Shown here piece after piece: positions 36,327-45,264 of a stretch of DNA of 64,000 bases. Position numbers and translations under genes: made by a program. Numbering within the stretch: the first letter of the stretch is position 1; every line of letters begins with the position of its first letter. This DNA is from Pirellulaceae bacterium (GTDB lineage: Bacteria > Planctomycetota > Planctomycetia > Pirellulales > Pirellulaceae), in assembly GCA_029243025.1 (NCBI GenBank), contig JAQWSU010000032.1, positions 1 to 64,000 on the forward strand, written 5' to 3'. The notes beneath the pieces were generated by a model that saw nothing but the letters and a program-made list of their open reading frames with translations, searched no databases and was not told the origin of the DNA.

Positions 36327-37142
36327 CTATTCGTCCTCATCGCTCGGAGTAAAAGCGGCCACGGTTTGAGCGGCTTCAGCCTCTTCTAACCAAGCGTCAA
36401 ATTCTGAACGTGATTGAACGGTCAATCGACCCTTCATTTTGTAATGCCCCCAGCCGCAAAGCTCGGCACAAACAATGTCGAACTCGCCCGTCTTCAGCGG
36501 TCGAAACCAGACGAACTGTTTCATTCCGGGCACGAGATCCTGTTTGACCCGCGCGTTCGGCAAGAAAAAGCTGTGCAAGACATCGTCACTCTTGATCGTG
36601 ATAACCGCTTCTTCACCAACCGGCAAATGCAGTTCGTTCACGGTAAACACATCATCTGGCGTCCCGATGACTCGGTCCTTCCCCGCATATCTCATTCGCC
36701 ATTCAAATTGCCGCCCCGTGACCTGAACAATGGGTGGCTTCACCACTTCCTCTCCATTTGCCGCAATTTCTGTCGGCCGAATGATCTTTGCATCTGCCCA
36801 GGCATTCATTTGATAGATCGCGATAAACAGAAGCACGGCGGCGGGCAGGATCGACCAAACCACTTCAAGCGAATGGCTACCATGTGTGTAGACGACCGGC
36901 TCAGTGTTCCTCGTCGCATCATATTTCCACATGAACCAAAACAACATGACCCCCGTCACCACGAAAATAAGCCCTGTAAGGTACATGATCGTGTTGAAGA
37001 GATTATCGATGATATATCCGTGATCCGATATATCTTCCGGAAACCAATAGCCATACAAACTGTCGGTCATGATCGCACAGACAAACACGGCAACACCGAG
37101 TATCGGTACGAGCAAAAAGACGATGCTCCAAAAACGTCCCAC
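36327..37142 (-). CDS. ctaC: Cytochrome c oxidase subunit II (CuA)
   Basis: A 271-residue subunit. The GTG at 37142 is chosen because GGGAG stands seven bases upstream; the frame itself opens at a TTG at 37163. Two N-terminal helices (FWSIVFLLVPILGVAVFVC, MYLTGLIFVVTGVMLFWFMW) precede a cupredoxin domain. The CuA ligands are His190, Cys225, Glu227, Cys229, His233 and Met236, seen in LHSFFLPNARVKQD and CAELCGWGHYKM. There is no fused cytochrome c domain; a separate dihaem cytochrome is encoded just upstream and may take that place. Confidence 0.96.
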   Translation of the reverse strand: MGRFWSIVFLLVPILGVAVFVCAIMTDSLYGYWFPEDISDHGYIIDNLFNTIMYLTGLIFVVTGVMLFWFMWKYDATRNTEPVVYTHGSHSLEVVWSILPAAVLLFIAIYQMNAWADAKIIRPTEIAANGEEVVKPPIVQVTGRQFEWRMRYAGKDRVIGTPDDVFTVNELHLPVGEEAVITIKSDDVLHSFFLPNARVKQDLVPGMKQFVWFRPLKTGEFDIVCAELCGWGHYKMKGRLTVQSRSEFDAWLEEAEAAQTVAAFTPSDEDE

Positions 37143-37173
37143 GAGTAATCTCCCGTTCAGCAAATGCTGAGGT

Positions 37174-38445
37174 TTATCTAACTTCTTTGGTGTTCGTGCG
37201 CAACTCCACGCCCGGTCGACTCGCCGGCTCGTAAGGAAGTTGAAGCACGTAGTTCACCAAATCCCAAAGATCATCATTTTTTAAAGCGGCTTTGTTGGAT
37301 TCAGGCATTCCCGAACCGTCGATCCCATTGTGAATCCTCCAGAAAATATCGACCGGCCGTCGTCCACCACGATAAACACCTTTCCGCAGGTTACGCGGCA
37401 AGATGTGACGAGGCTTTAAACCGCCAAGCGCTAGAAATGTCTCCATCTTCTTGGGATACATCTCGTCTTCCGTTTTCTTCCAATCAAAAAATTCTTTGGT
37501 CCAATCGTCGTAGTCGTTGGTTTGCCCATCGCCAAGCTGAGCCGGACCATGACACTTCACGCACTGAGCTTCGTTGGAAAAGTACAAGTTACGGCCACGA
37601 TCAACCGAGGCCGCCAACTCTTTGGCGTCAAACTCGGGGCTGAAGCGATCGAACTTCGCTGGTCGCTCCGGAACAGGTGTCGCCATGGACTCCGCCATAT
37701 TCCAGCTTTCGACAATCGACGCTAAAACGTCACTTACAAGCAGATCAGAGCTAAAGAACTCCTTCCGCGCTTGCTCGTTCGCCTCAGCATCCTCGGAGTC
37801 AACAAAGTCCGGACTGATGATCATCAACTCCCGTTCGACTTGTCCACGTACGGACAAATACTTGACGTAGTCGATCAAGGCGGAAACTTCACCTTCGCTG
37901 AGCAAGGCAAAGGACGGCATCGACGTCCCGGCAATACCGTTCATCAACGTCTTTCGGAGATCCGCCTCGGTCGGCTTGATTCCAACGGGCGTACTCGTGA
38001 ACTTAAACTTTCCCATCGTGAAATCGCGCGGATACGGGTTCAGAAAGGCTGACGTGGGACCGCGGCCGTTGCCTGTAATCCCATGACAGTGAACACAATG
38101 CTGGCGATAAAGACCGCGCCCGTTACCATATTCATCACTGTTGACGGGCCCCGCCGCTTGTTTCACACGATTCATCTGCAGTAGTTGGTCGCGTCCTTCT
38201 ACCGGGATAAAAATCGGTTCATCGGGCGTCCCAAACAGAGCAGCAACCGCATCAACGATGTCTTGTTGCTGTTGATCACTGTACCCGTCATTTTGCTCCT
38301 CCTGATACTTCAGAAACAGCAAATTCTCGGAGAACGAAGCGGTTGGTTTGGAACAACCAACAATCGACAAGACTCCGAAGACTGAAAGCGCAACGATCAC
38401 TCGTGCACCCGATTGCAAACCGTGATTTAACATCGTGTTAGTCAT
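37174..38445 (-). CDS. Dihaem cytochrome c lipoprotein
   Basis: A 423-residue protein with lipobox SIVGC (Cys31), so membrane-anchored outside the cytoplasm. Two haem c sites: CVHCH (117-121) and CVKCH (295-299). After the first, GNGRGPTSAFLNPYPRDFT and a Met-containing SMPSFALLSEGEVSALIDYVKYL look like the axial-ligand half of a class I cytochrome; the second domain ends in SGMPES and LWDLVNYVLQL. It precedes subunit II by about 30 bp, in the place of the fused cytochrome domain of caa3 oxidases, so it is a likely direct electron donor to CuA. Confidence 0.9.
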   Translation of the reverse strand: MTNTMLNHGLQSGARVIVALSVFGVLSIVGCSKPTASFSENLLFLKYQEEQNDGYSDQQQQDIVDAVAALFGTPDEPIFIPVEGRDQLLQMNRVKQAAGPVNSDEYGNGRGLYRQHCVHCHGITGNGRGPTSAFLNPYPRDFTMGKFKFTSTPVGIKPTEADLRKTLMNGIAGTSMPSFALLSEGEVSALIDYVKYLSVRGQVERELMIISPDFVDSEDAEANEQARKEFFSSDLLVSDVLASIVESWNMAESMATPVPERPAKFDRFSPEFDAKELAASVDRGRNLYFSNEAQCVKCHGPAQLGDGQTNDYDDWTKEFFDWKKTEDEMYPKKMETFLALGGLKPRHILPRNLRKGVYRGGRRPVDIFWRIHNGIDGSGMPESNKAALKNDDLWDLVNYVLQLPYEPASRPGVELRTNTKEVR

Positions 38446-38472
38446 TTGAAACTATTGACTCGATGGGTCCAA

Positions 38473-39363
38473 TTAGAAAAGCGAGGCGTCCAAAACTACG
38501 TTCATATCTGCATCCTGCCCAGGTTGCAGGGTGATCGACATCCGCCCTTTCGACCATTTCGTTTTCTCGTTATTGACGGTCGCCTCCGTTACAAACTTTG
38601 AGCGTTCCTGCCAAACTTTAAATTCGAGTTTCACACCGGCGGGAAGATTCGGAATTTCGAATGAACCATCCGGCTTGGTGACGGCAAAATAACTGTTGTC
38701 GCGAGTGAGCATCCATGCCTTCATCCAGGGATGAATGCTGCAGTTCATCTCGACCGGGGACCGTTCCTGCTTCAGCGGCTGGTAGACCGCATAGCCACCG
38801 GAGGGAATGGTCTGGTTGAACGAGGCCACTTTTAGGTTATGACCCACCGGATCACTGTTGAGAGCCCGCAGCTTTTGGGTAGTCTGAATTGCGACCATGC
38901 GGGTGAGAAAGACACATTCTTTCTGGTCAAACTTCACTTCGTTCGTTTTTCCGGCTTGGGCATCGTCATGAATCCATGCTTCCGGGACTTTTTCCGCATA
39001 GATGACGATATTGGCGATGCCCTTGGTCGACGGATCAAAGACGAAGTCCTGATCGTAAACCGTCTTTCCACCGGGAGCACAGATATTGGTGTCTTTGTCG
39101 ACATTCACCACCGGCAGTGTCGGCGGTTCGCCTTCCAATTTGAAAGTTCCCCGCAAGGTTGCAAAGCCAGTCGGCGAAACGGCATTCGACGTGTCTGTCG
39201 ATTCGGCCACTTCCCCTACCTCGAATCCGGCCTGAATATCACTGACCACTTCCATGTTAGGCTGCTTCGCTCGAGGCAAGTCAAGTTGGTTATTACAGCC
39301 CACCACCGAGGCAACAACGGCCAGCAACATACAACGCCAAATTCTTTGTGAGTACTTCATCAT
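38473..39363 (-). CDS. Cupredoxin-like lipoprotein (paralogue of the next gene)
   Basis: A 296-residue protein with lipobox SVVGC (Cys23). The core at about 65-290 contains a probable type-1 copper site: His175 (VGHNLK), then Cys208, His211 and Met214 in NCSIHPWMKAW, the CxxHxxM order of small blue copper proteins. DGSFEIPNLPAGVKLEFKVW beyond it resembles a carboxypeptidase-regulatory-like fold. The downstream half aligns with the protein encoded at 39382-40164, including WQE and KTKWSKGR. Located between the octahaem cytochrome and the oxidase, it may carry electrons or copper. Confidence 0.78.
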   Translation of the reverse strand: MMKYSQRIWRCMLLAVVASVVGCNNQLDLPRAKQPNMEVVSDIQAGFEVGEVAESTDTSNAVSPTGFATLRGTFKLEGEPPTLPVVNVDKDTNICAPGGKTVYDQDFVFDPSTKGIANIVIYAEKVPEAWIHDDAQAGKTNEVKFDQKECVFLTRMVAIQTTQKLRALNSDPVGHNLKVASFNQTIPSGGYAVYQPLKQERSPVEMNCSIHPWMKAWMLTRDNSYFAVTKPDGSFEIPNLPAGVKLEFKVWQERSKFVTEATVNNEKTKWSKGRMSITLQPGQDADMNVVLDASLF

Positions 39364-39381
39364 TAACCTTATCTACAAGCC

Positions 39382-40164
39382 CTACTTTTTAAACAGGGAC
39401 GCACCCACCTTGATCACACCCATATCATTTTCACCGTCGTTGACGGTGTAATCGAAACGACCTTTGCTCCATTTGGTCTTCTTGCCATCAATCGTTACCG
39501 AAGACACGTAGCCAGAACTCTCTTGCCAGACCTGAAAGGTGTGCTTACCCACGGGCAAATCTTTGATCGAAAACTTACCGTCTTTGTCAGTCACGGCCAT
39601 GTAGGGACTCTTTTTGATCAAAATACGAGCACTCATCCAAGGATGGATCGAACAACTCACCAAAGCTGGTAGCCGTTCTTCCTTAGGGAACTTTTGCTTG
39701 ATGCTCTTACTCGCGGGCACAATTGGGTTGATGGGAATGTTCTTCAACACATCCACCTTCGTGTTGTGGCCAATGCTGTCCTTATTTCCAACCACCAATG
39801 TCTGCGTCGTGCGGACCAATGCGATGTGCGGTTCGAAACGGCAATTCGAGTTATCCAATACCACCTCATCGTTGGCTGTTGCCGCGTAATCGGGATGGGG
39901 TTGTGGCGCTTTCTTTCCCCGCCCCACGTAGAGGAACAACACGATATTTTGTATCCCGCCGTTTTCCGGATTCACCACGAGATCTTCGTTTACCAAATTA
40001 TGCTTGCCGCAAACGGCCACATCCTTGTTGATCTTTGCGGGCTGAGGCGCAGGTGCCTTACCGTCATAAACAAACTGACCGGTGAGCGTTCCCCATTGAG
40101 CGTGCACAGGCACGGCCGCAAAAAGGGAGCCAAGAAGGACGATCGCAAAGGTCAAATGGCGCAT
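39382..40164 (-). CDS. Cupredoxin-like exported protein
   Basis: A 260-residue protein. The ATG at 40164 has AGGAG eight bases upstream; another ATG lies two codons earlier. A signal peptide (ends VHAQW) precedes a domain with NPENGGIQNIVLFLYVG, DSIGHNTKVD (His133) and CSIHPWM (Cys171, His174, Met177), giving the same possible type-1 copper ligand set as its paralogue. DGKFSIKDLPVGKHTFQVW and KTKWSKGRF follow. It differs from the paralogue by having a cleavable signal rather than a lipobox. It sits 11 bp after the small lipoprotein gene in the same transcript. Confidence 0.78.
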   Translation of the reverse strand: MRHLTFAIVLLGSLFAAVPVHAQWGTLTGQFVYDGKAPAPQPAKINKDVAVCGKHNLVNEDLVVNPENGGIQNIVLFLYVGRGKKAPQPHPDYAATANDEVVLDNSNCRFEPHIALVRTTQTLVVGNKDSIGHNTKVDVLKNIPINPIVPASKSIKQKFPKEERLPALVSCSIHPWMSARILIKKSPYMAVTDKDGKFSIKDLPVGKHTFQVWQESSGYVSSVTIDGKKTKWSKGRFDYTVNDGENDMGVIKVGASLFKK

Positions 40165-40175
40165 TCTCATATCTC

Positions 40176-40391
40176 CTAGTTAGTTTCCCCCGACGAACCC
40201 TCTTTGGATGAGGAAGAGTCGGGCGTACCCGCGGAGTCGTCAGGCAATTGAACGGTGGGAATTTCCATATCAGCCGCATTGGTTGTGGCCGAGGAGTAAG
40301 GGGCGGATTGCCTTTTGTTACAACCAGCAAGCCAAAGGCAGGTAGGTAAGCACAGTAAAAGAGTGTAAGTAATTCGAGCTGAGTTTTTCAT
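40176..40391 (-). CDS. Small lipoprotein, 71 residues
   Basis: ATG at 40391, AGGAG about 11 bases upstream; the gene starts inside the 3' overlap region just after the octahaem stop. MKNSARITYTLLLCLPTCLWLAGC is a lipoprotein signal with lipobox LAGC; the mature part (about 48 residues) is Ser/Thr/Asp/Glu-rich and unstructured. Its reading frame overlaps nothing else real. Such small lipoproteins are common in respiratory gene clusters, but no role can be inferred beyond location. Confidence 0.62.
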   Translation of the reverse strand: MKNSARITYTLLLCLPTCLWLAGCNKRQSAPYSSATTNAADMEIPTVQLPDDSAGTPDSSSSKEGSSGETN

Positions 40392-40431
40392 CGAGCTATT
40401 GGCTCCTGTTTTACTTTGGTCGTGCATTCCG

Positions 40432-43400
40432 TTACTCGCTAGCCGCATCCGATGACGGCAGCACATCAGTGGCAGCCGCATCAGTCGTGGCGGCGCCGGT
40501 CGCCGCCGCTTCCGATGCGCCCGATTCCCCCTCACCGGTACCGGTCGGGGCGGGCTTGACTAACTCAGCAATCGGGGCTCTTTCTTTCGAATAGAGCGGG
40601 TAATTCATCAACAGGTCAACAACCGCATTGAGCTGTTCAATACTCGTACCGTGAAACAGCTTTTGACTTACACCGCCCAAGTGTGGCAATTCGGAATTGA
40701 ATTGAATATTAACAGGCATCGGCGTGTAAGGCAGAATCTGAACCGGCTTCGCAATCCAGTGCTGAAGATACTCCGGTCGTAAACGACGGTGCACAACTGA
40801 CAAGTCGGGAGCTTTTGCCAACAGCGAACCGCCTGGATCGTAATCCGCAACGAGATGACACTTCACACAGTAATCGTTGCTGGTGATCACATTCATCGCC
40901 TGATCCAACCTCGTTTGTCCCGGAGGTCGATCAGCTTCAGGCAGCTTTTTAACCATAGCCTCGTACTCGGTGCCTTCCTCGTTCAAACGTACCGTTTGAG
41001 TCCAAGGCGTATATTCGTATGGGTAAACAGCGTCATCGCGAGCTGCGAAGTAGCTTACCAATTCGGTGGCATCTTCCGGAGACATGTTGAACTTGGGCAT
41101 TCGCATAAATGCCGCAGGGCGAATCATCGACGGTTCCAACAAAAACTCGTGCAACCAATCGGATTGAACCTTGTTACCTTCGCCAAGCAGGGGTGGCGGA
41201 AGCCAACCGTACGCCTGTTTCGCATCGGCCTGCGGATCGTTTTTCCGCGCGATGTCGACAATGCGAGGGAGCAACCATTTCGTCAGATCGCCACCGTAGG
41301 TCGGACTACGCTTAACAATTGAGGACGCCGGGATCTCCAGCGGGTTCAGCCCAACCTGATAGGGTTCGCCATCGAGGAGCGTGGGCAGCCAAAGATCGAA
41401 AGAATACAAGAGAGTATTAGGATCGTAATCATAACCCTCTTCGACGGGATCACCTTCCTCATCGTAGATAATCTGCTGTCCGTCACGGTCGATCGTTGGC
41501 ATGCCGACCAAGTGAGCCTCAAGCAAGGATCGGTACTTATCCGTTTCCTTGGAATCATCGATTTGGTAGCGGTTATAGTTGGGTCGCATGAAGGGGAAAG
41601 CATCCTGCGGATTACCTCCTTGCGGTCCAAATTCTCCCTGAGCAAACTCGATTTTCCACTTCTCGGGCTCGATAATGTGACAGCCGATGCAGTTAAACTT
41701 TTCCAAAACCTTGCTGCCTTGGATGATCGACTGCCGCTTTTCATCCGGCTGATAAACAAACTCATTCGCCGGCGGTTCGGCAACTAATCCGAGCACGAAC
41801 GTGATTACAGCCTCTCGTTCTTTGAAATCAAACGGGAACATCGGCATCCGCAATCGATCATTGAACGAATCCTTATTACGAGCTTTGGCATAGTCATAAC
41901 TGCGAGGCTCTTTCAATTTTTGCCAAATGAAACCAGCACGTTCATGGTCACTAAGACTCTGCTCGTAGAACTCGGCGTCAAATGCCAATTGTCGCTGATG
42001 CTCTGCTTCTTCCTGAGGCGTCCGCGACTTCGCTTCGGAGTCATCTTTTTTCGCGACGAATCCGTCAGCCGACTCGCCGTGACCTTCGCCGTGACCTTCG
42101 CCGTGATGTCCGGTGTGCAAGTACTCAGCGATGTGCTCAAACGCAAGCTTGGAAGGATCTTTTCGCCCCCAACCTGCCAGAGCCGCACCGATTGGCTTGG
42201 CCCCCTCGAAACCTGGAATGTCGTGGCAACCGTAGCATCCGTACTTCGAAATCGTACGGGCACCGATGTAGTTCAACTTTTTCTCCAGCGTTATCTCGCC
42301 GCTCAACAACAACTCCGAACCCGTGATATTCTCCTTGACGAACTCTGGGAACGTGTTGTTCTTAATCGTCGCCTCGGCATCCTTAAGATTCATCTTCGCC
42401 TGCAGATGCTCCAGCAAGAGCCCGTTGAGATTCTTGAGTCCTTCATCGTCGAGCTGGAGTCGACCCACCACATCCGCAGCCGGCTTCCAGCCGTCTTTGC
42501 TATTGAGCAGGAACATCGCGATGTCGCTCGCCGGATCGGTTTTGGTCCCGTCGGGATGCTCAATTACTTCCAAATAGAGATTTGGCATTTTTGTGCGAGG
42601 ATGGTAGAGGTCCGGATTTCGAAGCCAAGTGTACATCCAACGCTTCGCATCAGGAGTCCCCTTCACGCTGAACTTATCTCCAACATTGGACAAGTTCGGC
42701 CCGTGTGTGGCACTGGCGTAGGAAAAGTCGTCATGCTGATGGCAGGCCAAGCACCCGCGGGTTTCGAACAGCATTTTCCCGCGAGCAATTTGCTCGTCAA
42801 CGGTCGACTTCGTTATCCCTTTGGCAGGTGAAATAAACTCTTGAGGCTGGCTGTCGTCGAGCAAGTACTTGACTAGGCCAAGAATCTCAATGGGCTCATA
42901 TCGCTTCGAAACGGCTTTTTCCTCTTCGTCCAAATGTCGCCACTGACCAAAGAAGCGTGGCATTGTGGTCGAAGGCCGGAAGTGCTTGGGGTCTTGAATC
43001 CAATCGTACAGGAATTCGGCACCCAACTTATCTTTCACATGTCGAAGACTCGGGCCGACTTTTCGCAAATCACCCGGAGTTTCAACATCCTCAAGATTCG
43101 CGATCTGATCATGCGCTGTCTTGGTCAGAATCGGGTCTGCTGCGAAAGCATCTTCCTTGAGGAATGTCAGCAATTCGTGCCTCACGTGATTCCGTTCCGG
43201 GTGATAGATCAGCTGATTAACCCAGCTCTTTTCTTCCTGATCCAGTTTTTTGAAGGACGGATCGCTTTTCACCTCGGCAGCAGCCGCAAAATAGTTCGGC
43301 TCCAAACGCATGTCAGGACCGATCCGCTGGTCAGGTCCCTTGTACCCGTTAATCTCGTGGCAGCCAAAACAGCCATAAGTAAGAATCAAATCGTAACCAT

Positions 43401-45219
43401 GAGTAAGTTTCGGCGCCGGGGGCTCTTCAAACCGATCAGCCAATTGGAGCTCGACCACTTCGTGATGACACTTCAAACAGGAGCTTTCCGCGAAACGTTT
43501 CGGATACATTGGGTAGATCCAGTGGTGGTTGTTAAACCAACCATACTCCTGCGTCCAGCGCCGCTGCTGTTCGGCGTTATTCGGCGAGTGCGAGACCCAC
43601 TTAAACTCGGTGGCACTCCCCTGCCCTTCGTGACAGATTGAACATCCGAACGTCGTCAGCTTGTGAGGACTAAGCGAGCCCACAAAGAGATCCAAACGAG
43701 GATGTGAACTGTAGGGATGAGGCAAACCACGGCGTACCGTAAGCTTGGCTGTTTCGCCCCACTTCGCGTTGTCCAGCAGATAACGACGAGCCTGATCAGC
43801 AGACAAAACTTTGTCCTGATTGACAAACGCCAAAACATCGCCAACCCTCAGCCCATCCGCCTGCTCAACGAAACCGGAAATATGGCGAGCAAATGCAGCG
43901 AGACTGTCTGGCAGAACGCTTCGGACCGTGACCTCGCTGACTGAGACCAGACCTTCATCGGCCAACTCAATACCGTAGACCGATGCCAAGGTCGGCTCAA
44001 CATCCTCACCGTCGGCAGTTTCCGTCGCCTCCGGAGCCGTTTCTGGCAAAATAATCTCAAAGACAACCTCGTGGCGGTGTGCATACAGGGGATCGACGGC
44101 CGATCCGGCCGCCGTCTTGTCCATCGCCTGATGACAAGTCGTACATCGATCGAATCGAGTGACCGAACCAAAGCTACCGTTAGAAATCGTGAGGTCTTTC
44201 GTCCACAGGTTGTCAATCTTCAGCGGTGAATTAAAGGCGTCGAGGATCGGTAATTCCAACCACTTCTTCCCCAGGAACGGAGGCTGTACCGTGAAGTAGC
44301 TCGCCTGACGCTCATCGAGCGACGATGCAAGTCGCCCGAATTCAGCTTGCTTCTCTTCGATATCATCATGCAACAAGCTGACCTGATGATTCATCTCTTC
44401 CAAACTGGACTGCATCAGGTTACGACGTTCCGCAGCATCCTGATATTCCCGCGTCAACAAGTCGCGTTGAGCTTTTTCTTTATTGACTTCTGCCTGCAGC
44501 GTTTTCATCCGATCCTTGAGACCATCACGAACCGCAAGGTCGTACTGAGCCCGGCGTTCATCGTAGTCCGCCGACTTGAATTTCCGCCGGCTGAGCAGAT
44601 TATCTTCGTTAAACTTCGCCTGGCTAACGGCGGTCGCCAGGCCACTCATGAGCTTGGCACGACGATCTCGCAGCGTTTCGCAATCAAACCCAACGCCGTT
44701 CATCCTGCCATAGAGCGTGTTTTCGCCGTCTCTGTCACGCAATTCATTCAGGAATTCCACACGACGATCTCGTCGCGTTTCGTCATTGATCCCCGCTTTG
44801 TTGATCTCGGCGTAGAGCTTGTGAAACTTCTTGTTGTCGTCCTTAACCGGCTTATCGTCGCCCCCCGCTGTGGTGAGCTTGGTGTAGAGGTCGTTGAGCC
44901 GTTTAATTTCGGCATCATCCTTCACCTTGGATAGAAATTGGTCGAATGTCTTTTTACTGGGCGCTAACATCTCTTCGAGCAGCAATTGCTCCAGCAATTC
45001 GTCTCGATTCTGTGCATTGGCACGAGTTTGTTCCTCGGCCATGCGCCATCCGGTCATCCGAACGTCGACGCTACGCATCTTACGTTGATAATCTTTCCAT
45101 TCGCGCGAATGATCCGCGGCGAACATCCAGATCGTCGAGATTAGCATTACCAAACCGGTACAACCAAACACGACGTGCAACATCTTTTGGTCACGCCAGG
45201 TTTTTTCGGTTGCGGGCAT
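40432..45219 (-). CDS. Octahaem cytochrome c with coiled-coil and PDZ-like domains
   Basis: A 1595-residue protein; GGAG stands eight bases before the ATG. One helix (13-34) anchors it; the rest should be outside the cytoplasm. Residues 40-305 are highly charged and helical, largely coiled coil. Eight CxxCH sites: 359, 526, 581, 617, 823, 995, 1177 and 1451. Between the first two lies a PDZ-like segment (about 412-498: VRSVLPDSLAAFA, LRVGDVLAFVNQDKV). A His/Gly patch (HTGHHGEGHGEGHGES) lies near 1036. The C-terminal 60 residues are Ala/Thr-rich. It follows the cytochrome b genes and takes the place of cytochrome f or c1, so it probably accepts electrons from the Rieske protein. Confidence 0.93.
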   Translation of the reverse strand: MPATEKTWRDQKMLHVVFGCTGLVMLISTIWMFAADHSREWKDYQRKMRSVDVRMTGWRMAEEQTRANAQNRDELLEQLLLEEMLAPSKKTFDQFLSKVKDDAEIKRLNDLYTKLTTAGGDDKPVKDDNKKFHKLYAEINKAGINDETRRDRRVEFLNELRDRDGENTLYGRMNGVGFDCETLRDRRAKLMSGLATAVSQAKFNEDNLLSRRKFKSADYDERRAQYDLAVRDGLKDRMKTLQAEVNKEKAQRDLLTREYQDAAERRNLMQSSLEEMNHQVSLLHDDIEEKQAEFGRLASSLDERQASYFTVQPPFLGKKWLELPILDAFNSPLKIDNLWTKDLTISNGSFGSVTRFDRCTTCHQAMDKTAAGSAVDPLYAHRHEVVFEIILPETAPEATETADGEDVEPTLASVYGIELADEGLVSVSEVTVRSVLPDSLAAFARHISGFVEQADGLRVGDVLAFVNQDKVLSADQARRYLLDNAKWGETAKLTVRRGLPHPYSSHPRLDLFVGSLSPHKLTTFGCSICHEGQGSATEFKWVSHSPNNAEQQRRWTQEYGWFNNHHWIYPMYPKRFAESSCLKCHHEVVELQLADRFEEPPAPKLTHGYDLILTYGCFGCHEINGYKGPDQRIGPDMRLEPNYFAAAAEVKSDPSFKKLDQEEKSWVNQLIYHPERNHVRHELLTFLKEDAFAADPILTKTAHDQIANLEDVETPGDLRKVGPSLRHVKDKLGAEFLYDWIQDPKHFRPSTTMPRFFGQWRHLDEEEKAVSKRYEPIEILGLVKYLLDDSQPQEFISPAKGITKSTVDEQIARGKMLFETRGCLACHQHDDFSYASATHGPNLSNVGDKFSVKGTPDAKRWMYTWLRNPDLYHPRTKMPNLYLEVIEHPDGTKTDPASDIAMFLLNSKDGWKPAADVVGRLQLDDEGLKNLNGLLLEHLQAKMNLKDAEATIKNNTFPEFVKENITGSELLLSGEITLEKKLNYIGARTISKYGCYGCHDIPGFEGAKPIGAALAGWGRKDPSKLAFEHIAEYLHTGHHGEGHGEGHGESADGFVAKKDDSEAKSRTPQEEAEHQRQLAFDAEFYEQSLSDHERAGFIWQKLKEPRSYDYAKARNKDSFNDRLRMPMFPFDFKEREAVITFVLGLVAEPPANEFVYQPDEKRQSIIQGSKVLEKFNCIGCHIIEPEKWKIEFAQGEFGPQGGNPQDAFPFMRPNYNRYQIDDSKETDKYRSLLEAHLVGMPTIDRDGQQIIYDEEGDPVEEGYDYDPNTLLYSFDLWLPTLLDGEPYQVGLNPLEIPASSIVKRSPTYGGDLTKWLLPRIVDIARKNDPQADAKQAYGWLPPPLLGEGNKVQSDWLHEFLLEPSMIRPAAFMRMPKFNMSPEDATELVSYFAARDDAVYPYEYTPWTQTVRLNEEGTEYEAMVKKLPEADRPPGQTRLDQAMNVITSNDYCVKCHLVADYDPGGSLLAKAPDLSVVHRRLRPEYLQHWIAKPVQILPYTPMPVNIQFNSELPHLGGVSQKLFHGTSIEQLNAVVDLLMNYPLYSKERAPIAELVKPAPTGTGEGESGASEAAATGAATTDAAATDVLPSSDAASE

Positions 45220-45264
45220 ATTTCGAACTCCAATCGACCACGCGAAGTTGGCAACATCGCCAAA

